Below are positions 1-4,546 of a stretch of 7,095 nucleotides of DNA, one piece after another. The translations under genes were made by a program, and so were the position numbers. Below the pieces are notes generated by a model. It ran no database searches, was not told the DNA's origin, and worked only from the letters and a program-made list of their open reading frames with translations. How positions within the stretch are numbered: the first letter of the stretch is position 1; each line of letters starts with the position of its first letter. Source of the stretch: a bacterium (GTDB taxonomy: Bacteria; Calditrichota; Calditrichia; RBG-13-44-9; J042); NCBI GenBank assembly GCA_015494485.1, contig WGBF01000448.1, forward strand, positions 1 to 7,095, written 5' to 3'.

Positions 1-1043
1 CACATACACCCGATTCCCTGCGCGCTTCCGTGCAATTGTCGCTGGTAGAATTGTTCAAAAATGGCACCACTACGGTGCTGGACATGGGTGCCCTTCATCA
101 TACGAATGTTATTTTCGAAGAAATGGTCCGAAGCGGCATCCGGGGGTTTAGCGGAAAAGTACTGATGGACACTGAACCGTCCTATTACCGGCAGGACACG
201 GCCGAAAACCTGACCGAAAGTGAGCAGCTGATTCAACAGTGGAATGGTGCTGCCAATGGTCGGATTGGTTACGCGCTGGCGCCCCGTTTTGTTTTAAGTT
301 GCAGTGATGCCCTGTGGGATGGCGTTCGGGATCTTTCCGAAAAGTACAATGTATTTGTGCATACGCACGCATCGGAAAACAAACGGGAAACCGAACTGGT
401 GAAAACCCAAACCGGCATGGGGAATATTGAATTTTTTGCTCATAAGGGTCTGGCCTCTCCCAACTTACTTCTGGCCCATTGCATCTGGGTCTCCGAAACA
501 GAAATGAACCTATTACAGGAAAATGACATTAAAGTCCTCCACTGCCCTTCGGCCAATTTAAAACTGGGAAGCGGCTTTGCGCCTGTGCCTCAATATCTTC
601 AACGGGGCATTAACGTTTCATTGGGGTCGGATGGCGCCCCCTGTAACAACACCCTTTCAATCTTTCAGGAAATGCGTCTGGCAGCGTTAATCCACAAACC
701 CCGTTATGGTGTCAAATCCATTACAGCGCAGGATGTAGTGGATATGGCCACCATCAACGGAGCGCGGGCACTGGGCCTGGAGGACGAAATCGGCAGCCTG
801 GAAGTGGGTAAAAAGGCGGATCTTGTTATTCTTAATCTCAATAAAGTCAATACCATACCGGCCGATAATGTCTATTCACAATTAGTCTATTCAGCACATA
901 CGGATAATGTGCTCCACGTCATGGTTGACGGGGAATGGGTCGTACAAAACCAACAGGTTTTGGCTTACAACGAAAATGAAGTTGTTCAAAATGCCTGGAA
1001 AGAATTAACAGCGCTTTTAAAACGCTTAAACCGGCCAAATTAG
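1..1043 (+). CDS. 5'-deoxyadenosine / SAH / MTA deaminase, amidohydrolase family (5' partial)
   Basis: Metal-dependent deaminase of the amidohydrolase superfamily. It is expected to convert the adenine of 5'-deoxyadenosine, S-adenosylhomocysteine or methylthioadenosine to hypoxanthine in the cytoplasm. The frame is open from the left edge (codons from base 3 read HTPDSLRAS, then VQLSLVELFKNGTTTVLDMG), so the true start and the first metal motif HxH lie outside the window. Counting from the GTG at 30, HTHASE (111-116) supplies a metal His113 and catalytic Glu116, LLAHC gives His150, and SLGSDGAPCNN gives metal Asp201. The H-x-x-E and His150-Asp201 spacings match the characterised Thermotoga Tm0936 enzyme (H200/E203/H228/D279). 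A C-terminal segment GSLEVGKKADLVIL (256-269) is the usual beta-sandwich return. The GTTTVLDMG-x-x-HHT block fits the 5'-deoxyadenosine deaminase branch best, so exact substrate preference is inferred. It is followed 20 bases later by the lipoprotein gene and probably co-transcribed. Guanine or cytosine deaminase relatives are less likely. Confidence 0.9.
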   Translation, partial: HTPDSLRASVQLSLVELFKNGTTTVLDMGALHHTNVIFEEMVRSGIRGFSGKVLMDTEPSYYRQDTAENLTESEQLIQQWNGAANGRIGYALAPRFVLSCSDALWDGVRDLSEKYNVFVHTHASENKRETELVKTQTGMGNIEFFAHKGLASPNLLLAHCIWVSETEMNLLQENDIKVLHCPSANLKLGSGFAPVPQYLQRGINVSLGSDGAPCNNTLSIFQEMRLAALIHKPRYGVKSITAQDVVDMATINGARALGLEDEIGSLEVGKKADLVILNLNKVNTIPADNVYSQLVYSAHTDNVLHVMVDGEWVVQNQQVLAYNENEVVQNAWKELTALLKRLNRPN

Positions 1044-1053
1044 CGAGAAATAA

Positions 1054-1058
1054 GGAGG
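1054..1058 (+). promoter_or_regulatory. Shine-Dalgarno of the TPR lipoprotein
   Basis: A GGAGG core lies five bases before the ATG at 1064 and fixes that start. It sits in the 20-base gap after the upstream deaminase stop, which supports operon-style translation. Confidence 0.8.
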
Positions 1059-1063
1059 CAATA

Positions 1064-2020
1064 ATGCGCATTTTTAAAATTATGGCTCTGGTTCTTTTAG
1101 TAGCCTTTGTGTTTTGTGGACGAAAAGAAACCCAAAAACAAACCGTTGATCCTGCCGTTGCACCTGCCAAATTACTGGAATACGGGAACAAATTTTTTAA
1201 CGAAGGGGATTATGAGAACGCGTATATTGCTTACCGCCTAATCTATACGGATTATCCCACCAGCCGGGAATACATTGATGCGGTGATTGGCTTAGCCCGC
1301 TGTTACGGCAAATTTGAAAAATATGACAAACAATTTGAACTGCTCTACAACCTGTTACGGGAGAACTTAATTCCTTCACGGGTGCCCGATATTTACAATG
1401 CCATTGCTGAATTTTATGAGAATTCCGCCGGTGTATCCGCGGAGTTTACCGGACAGGACAGCCTGGACTACGTCCATGCCATTTCGTATTACCAGAAAGC
1501 CATTGAGTATCCCAACAGTCAGGATTCCACCGCAAAAGGATATGCCCAATACAAAATCGGGACGTTGTACGAAAAATTGCGCGAGTATCCCAAAGCCATC
1601 GAAGCGTACCAGAATACCATAAACCATTTTGGCACCACGGAATGGGCTGCCCGCGCCGAAGCCGCTTTGCAGGACTTAAAATCGCGCTTGCAAATGCGAA
1701 TGGAATACGAACGCACCAGTTCGATTTCTGCACCGGCAGATACCGGTCATGCGGCCCAGGCGGCCCCGGTACCGGAGGACAAGCCGGACCACCCGCTGGA
1801 ACATCCCGCAGCCAGCGATACCGTGCAGGCAGCACCTGCAGCGCCGGAAGTTCCCGCGGATACCACCCACAAAAGTTCCGAACACCCGGCGCCGGCAACT
1901 CCGGCTTCCGGCGATACGCTGAAAACCGTGGAACATCCCACACCACCGCCTTCAGCAACCGATACGACCCGGTCTGCTGTACCCGATACCTTAGACAAAC
2001 CGAAACTGGATATCCGATAA
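1064..2020 (+). CDS. TPR-repeat lipoprotein with Pro/Ala-rich EHP/DT tail
   Basis: Predicted exported envelope protein. Residues 1-17 form a signal peptide (Arg/Lys start, then a hydrophobic stretch) ending at Cys18, followed by GRKE. This suggests lipidation by Lgt/Lsp, but the lipobox FVF-C has a bulky Phe before Cys, so anchoring is probable rather than certain. Residues 35-205 are helical TPR-like repeats, including LLEYGNKFFNEGDYENAYIAY (34-54 region), a second around 70-100, and AQYKIGTLYEKLREYPKAIEAY (around 161-182). The spacing and composition recall BamD/YfiO- and YbgF-type outer-membrane lipoproteins, which scaffold protein assembly. From about residue 220 the protein becomes a disordered Pro/Ala/Thr tail with three EHP and six DT dipeptides. 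A strong GGAGG supports the ATG. The gene lies between two nucleoside deaminase genes with 20- and 29-base gaps, so it is likely co-transcribed, although no biochemical link is evident. The exact role is unknown. TPR-containing lipoprotein is well supported; BamD-like is a guess. Confidence 0.85.
   Translation: MRIFKIMALVLLVAFVFCGRKETQKQTVDPAVAPAKLLEYGNKFFNEGDYENAYIAYRLIYTDYPTSREYIDAVIGLARCYGKFEKYDKQFELLYNLLRENLIPSRVPDIYNAIAEFYENSAGVSAEFTGQDSLDYVHAISYYQKAIEYPNSQDSTAKGYAQYKIGTLYEKLREYPKAIEAYQNTINHFGTTEWAARAEAALQDLKSRLQMRMEYERTSSISAPADTGHAAQAAPVPEDKPDHPLEHPAASDTVQAAPAAPEVPADTTHKSSEHPAPATPASGDTLKTVEHPTPPPSATDTTRSAVPDTLDKPKLDIR
1727..1990 (+). repeat. Degenerate repeat region encoding the EHP/DT tail
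   Basis: This part of the lipoprotein gene (residues 222-309) encodes recurring EHP (residues 246, 273, 290) and DT (226, 252, 266, 284, 300, 308), separated by Pro/Ala-rich linkers. Every DT is written GATAC plus C or G. The 11-mer TGGAACATCCC occurs twice in frame (1797-1807 and 1929-1939, exactly 44 codons apart). This suggests tandem duplication followed by divergence. Local base composition is more GC-rich than the flanks, as Pro/Ala codons demand. Confidence 0.6.
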
Positions 2021-2033
2021 CCGCATGATTTCC

Positions 2034-2040
2034 GGAGGAG
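2034..2040 (+). promoter_or_regulatory. Shine-Dalgarno of add
   Basis: GGAGGAG lies nine bases upstream of the ATG at 2050, in the 29-base gap after the lipoprotein stop. It supports that start over any internal ATG. Confidence 0.75.
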
Positions 2041-2049
2041 CGCCGTTAC

Positions 2050-3078
2050 ATGGAAATACCGTACGAAATTCTGGAACAACTACCGAAAACCGACCTTCAC
2101 GTTCATCTGGATGGGTCATTACGGATTCAAACCTTAATTGACCTAGCCAAAAAACAGGGTGTGGACCTGCCCACATTTGATCCTGAGGCACTGGCCCCTA
2201 TTGTTATGAGCGGAAAAAATTGTACCAACCTGGGCGAATACCTTCAGGGGTTTGACATTACCCTTTCGGTAATGCAGGAAGAAGAAGCCCTGTACCGCAT
2301 TGCGTACGAATTGGCAGAAGATGCCGCCGCAGAAAACGTGTGGTACATGGAAGTTCGCTATTCCCCTATTTTGCACACCCGCAAAGGGATGAAATTAACC
2401 ACCATTGTGGACGCTGTAATCGAAGGGCTGGCTGCAGCGGAAAAGAAATTCAACATAAAAACCGGGGTGATTATATGCGGAATGCGCAACATCAATCCCG
2501 AAACGTCCCTGCTGCTGGCTGAACTGGCCGTGGCATATAAAAACCGGGGTGTTGTGGCATTCGACCTGGCCGGACAGGAAGAAAATTACCCCGCCAAGGA
2601 TCACAAAGAAGCCTTTTTCCTGATCCGCAAAAACAACATTAACACCACGGCCCACGCGGGTGAAGCTTACGGGCCGGAAAGTATCCACCAGGCAATTCAC
2701 TATTGCGGTGCCCACCGGATTGGGCATGGAACCCGCCTGTACGAAGATGGCGACCTGTTAAACTACGTAAATGACCACCGCATTCCGCTGGAAATTTGCC
2801 TGACCAGTAACGTACAAACCGGTGCTGCACCCTCATTAAGCAAACATCCTTTACGGTTTTATTATGATTACGGCCTCCGCCTGTCTATTAACACCGATAA
2901 CCGACTTATATCCGATACCACAGTAACCAAGGAATTGTACCTGGCCGCCAAACACCTGGATTTTACACTGGACGACATTAAAAGCCTGATTGTGGATGGT
3001 TTTAAGAGTGCCTTTCTGCCCAATCGGGCCAAATCCATCATGTTAAACATGGTCAATGATGAATTAAAAAAATTCTGA
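2050..3078 (+). CDS. add: Adenosine deaminase
   Basis: Cytoplasmic zinc enzyme that hydrolyses adenosine and deoxyadenosine to inosine and deoxyinosine plus ammonia in purine salvage. The 342-residue length is normal for the family. The N-terminal LPKTDLHVHLDGSLR (11-25) carries metal ligands His17 and His19. FDLAG (171-175) is the conserved glycine loop. HAGE (202-205) gives metal His202 and catalytic Glu205, RIGHG (223-227) gives His226, and SINTDN (279-284) gives metal Asp283. The intervals 202-205, 202-226 and 226-283 equal those of mouse ADA (H214, E217, H238, D295), so the active site is intact. The residue after the metal Asp is Asn284, where mouse ADA has Asp296. I recall the same NTDNR form in actinobacterial Add proteins, so it is probably a subfamily trait. 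The gene has a strong GGAGGAG and follows the lipoprotein gene closely, so it is likely the third gene of the operon. An adenine deaminase or ADGF alternative is unlikely, given the NTDN/HAGE spacing and the absence of a signal peptide. Confidence 0.95.
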   Translation: MEIPYEILEQLPKTDLHVHLDGSLRIQTLIDLAKKQGVDLPTFDPEALAPIVMSGKNCTNLGEYLQGFDITLSVMQEEEALYRIAYELAEDAAAENVWYMEVRYSPILHTRKGMKLTTIVDAVIEGLAAAEKKFNIKTGVIICGMRNINPETSLLLAELAVAYKNRGVVAFDLAGQEENYPAKDHKEAFFLIRKNNINTTAHAGEAYGPESIHQAIHYCGAHRIGHGTRLYEDGDLLNYVNDHRIPLEICLTSNVQTGAAPSLSKHPLRFYYDYGLRLSINTDNRLISDTTVTKELYLAAKHLDFTLDDIKSLIVDGFKSAFLPNRAKSIMLNMVNDELKKF

Positions 3079-3085
3079 CCCACCA

Positions 3086-3126
3086 TTATTAATTTGCATT
3101 AATACTTTATTTTTATTAATTTTGCA
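3086..3126 (+). repeat. AT-rich direct repeat in the add-ligase gap
   Basis: TTATTAATTTGCA (3086-3098) is repeated as TTATTAATTTTGCA (3113-3126), with starts 27 bases apart. Each copy contains the palindrome ATTAAT, and a third ATTAAT lies at 3098-3103. This could be a regulator-binding site or a duplicated promoter element. There is no GC stem with a T-run here, so no intrinsic terminator separates add from the ligase. Confidence 0.55.
3093..3124 (+). promoter_or_regulatory. Candidate Bacteroidota-type promoter for the ligase
   Basis: TTTG (3093-3096), a 20-base spacer and TAATTTTG (3117-3124) match the Bacteroidota housekeeping consensus TTTG ... TAnnTTTG. Transcription would start near 3130, leaving a leader of about 20 bases with no Shine-Dalgarno before the ATG at 3150. 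The match is exact, but the region is very AT-rich, so chance is possible, and the promoter type assumes an FCB host. Confidence 0.45.
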
Positions 3127-3149
3127 CTCAATAAATTACAAAACTCTAA

Positions 3150-4289
3150 ATGGATATAACTTTCAGACCATCACTGCAACGTACTCTGGGGTTGGAACTT
3201 GAAATTCAGATTGTGGACCCCACATCCGGTTCGCTTTTGAATATTGCCCCCCAATTATTATCCCGGCTCAACCCGGTAAACTTTAAGCCAGAATTTTTTC
3301 AGAGTACCATCGAACTGAACACCGATGTGACGCGCAGTTTTTCTGATCTGGAAAGCAACGTCTACCAAAAAATTGACATGCTTCAGGAAGCGGGAAACCA
3401 ACTGGGCGTTGCCTTTATGCTCTCCGGTACCCATCCCTTTGAGGATTGGAAACGCCAGCAAATTACCGACAATCCCCGCTATCACCAGTTACTCCAGCGC
3501 ATTCAATGGCCGGTCCGCCAATTCTTGATTTTTGGATCCCATTTGCACATTGGGGTGCGTAGTGCTCCCACGGTGATGCGGTTGGTTCGCCGCCTGCGGG
3601 TCTTCATCCCCCATTTGCTGGCCCTTTCCGCCAATTCCCCTTTCTGGATGGGCTTTGATACCGGACTGGCATCAGCACGGATGAAAATTTTTGAAGAGCT
3701 CCCCAATGCCGGGCTTCCGTACGCTTTCAATACCTGGGAGGAATATTCCCGCTTTGTGGACGCCTCCATTCGGACCGGTTCAATTGACAGTTTCCGCGAT
3801 ATCTGGTGGGATATTCGTCCGCATCCGGCCTATGGGACCATTGAAATTCGCATTTGCGATGCCATGTCATCCATACCGGAAATTTTAAGCGTAATGGCAT
3901 TTGCACTGGCATTAACCATTTATCTGGAACAGCCGGAAGCCACCACACCTTTGGACACAATCCCCGATTGGATTATTGCCCAGAACAAGTGGCGCGCTAC
4001 CCGTTATGGTATGGAAGCGCAATTAATTGAACCCACTACTATGGAAGTTGTCCCGATTAAACAATCTATTCAGAAGTGGGTGAAAAAAGTGTATCCCATT
4101 GCGGATAAATACCGCTTCGCCCGCCATCTGGAATTTTTGCTGGAAATGATGTCCTTTGGTCCCGGATATTACCGACAACGGCAGTGGTTAAAGAAACACG
4201 ATAACGATTTTGTTGCTGTGGTTCAACATTTGATTACCGAATTTGAGCAAGCCCAGCCCATCACGTCCACCTCACTGGATGTCGGGTAA
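3150..4289 (+). CDS. ybdK: Carboxylate-amine ligase, YbdK / glutamate-cysteine ligase 2 family
   Basis: ATP-dependent ligase of the GCS2 family, joining a carboxylate (classically the gamma-carboxyl of glutamate) to an amine. E. coli YbdK has only weak glutamate-cysteine ligase activity, so the physiological substrate is unknown. Family blocks appear in order: GLELEIQ (14-20, metal/ATP-site glutamates), ELNTDV (55-60), GTHPF (93-97), FGSHLHIGV (128-136), ALSANSPFW (158-166), DTGLASAR (170-177), a WWDIRP-to-RICDA block (219-238) and NKWRATRYG (279-287). The 379-residue length is normal and the protein appears complete. There is no signal peptide, so it is cytosolic. The ATG at 3150 is the first plausible start and has no Shine-Dalgarno, unlike the two genes upstream. 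Together with the 71-base gap and candidate promoter, this suggests it can be expressed separately from add. No glutathione synthetase or other partner gene is visible. EgtA-type ligases are a less likely alternative. Confidence 0.88.
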   Translation: MDITFRPSLQRTLGLELEIQIVDPTSGSLLNIAPQLLSRLNPVNFKPEFFQSTIELNTDVTRSFSDLESNVYQKIDMLQEAGNQLGVAFMLSGTHPFEDWKRQQITDNPRYHQLLQRIQWPVRQFLIFGSHLHIGVRSAPTVMRLVRRLRVFIPHLLALSANSPFWMGFDTGLASARMKIFEELPNAGLPYAFNTWEEYSRFVDASIRTGSIDSFRDIWWDIRPHPAYGTIEIRICDAMSSIPEILSVMAFALALTIYLEQPEATTPLDTIPDWIIAQNKWRATRYGMEAQLIEPTTMEVVPIKQSIQKWVKKVYPIADKYRFARHLEFLLEMMSFGPGYYRQRQWLKKHDNDFVAVVQHLITEFEQAQPITSTSLDVG

Positions 4290-4319
4290 CAGGCCACCGG
4301 CCAACATTCCCACACTATT

Positions 4320-4390
4320 TTCCACCGTTAACATACGATTTTGAACCAGCAGATAATTTTTGCTTCGTTTGAAAATCGTAACTGGTGGAA
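4320..4390. repeat. Imperfect long inverted repeat
   Basis: Two nested arm pairs can fold. TTCCACC (4320-4326) pairs with GGTGGAA (4384-4390), then after an asymmetric internal loop TACGATTTT (4334-4342) pairs with AAAATCGTA (4372-4380). The 29-base loop contains a T-run at 4357-4361. It starts 31 bases after the ligase stop. It may be a weak + strand terminator, an mRNA-stabilising structure or the remnant of a small repeat element; the sequence does not decide between them. Confidence 0.5.
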
Positions 4391-4470
4391 TGAATGCTCT
4401 GGGAAAAAACACGTGAGCGGAGATGTACCGGCTTGTCACTATGCGAACGTCACACAGTCTCAGCAGATGG

Positions 4471-4506
4471 AAAAAAACAGGCGCATCCGGTACCGATGCG
4501 CCTGTT
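4471..4506 (-). terminator. Intrinsic terminator of secA
   Basis: On the minus strand AACAGGCGCATC (4506-4495) forms a perfect 12-bp stem with GATGCGCCTGTT (4487-4476) around a 7-base loop. It is followed by a T-run, the complement of seven As at 4471-4477. The stem starts 34 bases after the secA stop, the right place for a rho-independent terminator. On the + strand the hairpin is followed by TTGGATATAC and not a T-run, so it should work mainly for secA. Confidence 0.88.
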
Positions 4507-4528
4507 GGATATACTGTTTTAAAATGTC

Positions 4529-4546
4529 CAATTAATGAATTAATTG
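4529..4546. repeat. AT palindrome across the secA stop codon
   Basis: CAATTAAT (4529-4536), two bases, then ATTAATTG (4539-4546) is a perfect 8-bp inverted repeat overlapping the last codons of secA. The stem is pure AT apart from its ends, so it is probably without function and may be chance. Confidence 0.4.

Larger units (their letters stand above)
4290..4539. other. Convergent intergenic region
   Basis: About 250 bases separate the ligase stop from the secA stop. They contain an imperfect inverted repeat (4320-4390), the secA terminator (4471-4506) and a palindrome at 4529-4546. Bases 4391-4470 show only short weak stems. Short open frames here lack ribosome sites and recognisable products, so I see no gene. 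Confidence 0.7.

Noticed and set aside
30..32. GTG at 30 as the start of the first deaminase
   Set aside because: In-frame codons before it (HTPDSLRAS) continue the family alignment, and the N-terminal metal motif must lie further upstream.
1446..2079. Long minus-strand frames (170 and 110 codons) opposite the lipoprotein gene
   Set aside because: They are caused by the GC-rich Pro/Ala codons of the lipoprotein tail, which lack stops on the opposite strand. There are no motifs and no Shine-Dalgarno.
4292..4302. GGCC-ACC-GGCC hairpin just after the ligase stop as a + strand terminator
   Set aside because: The stem is only 4 bp and is followed by AACATTCC with no T-run.
4391..4470. Possible small RNA or stem structures with CACGTG and GTGA/TCAC pairs
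   Set aside because: The stems are short and bulged, with no promoter or separate terminator seen.
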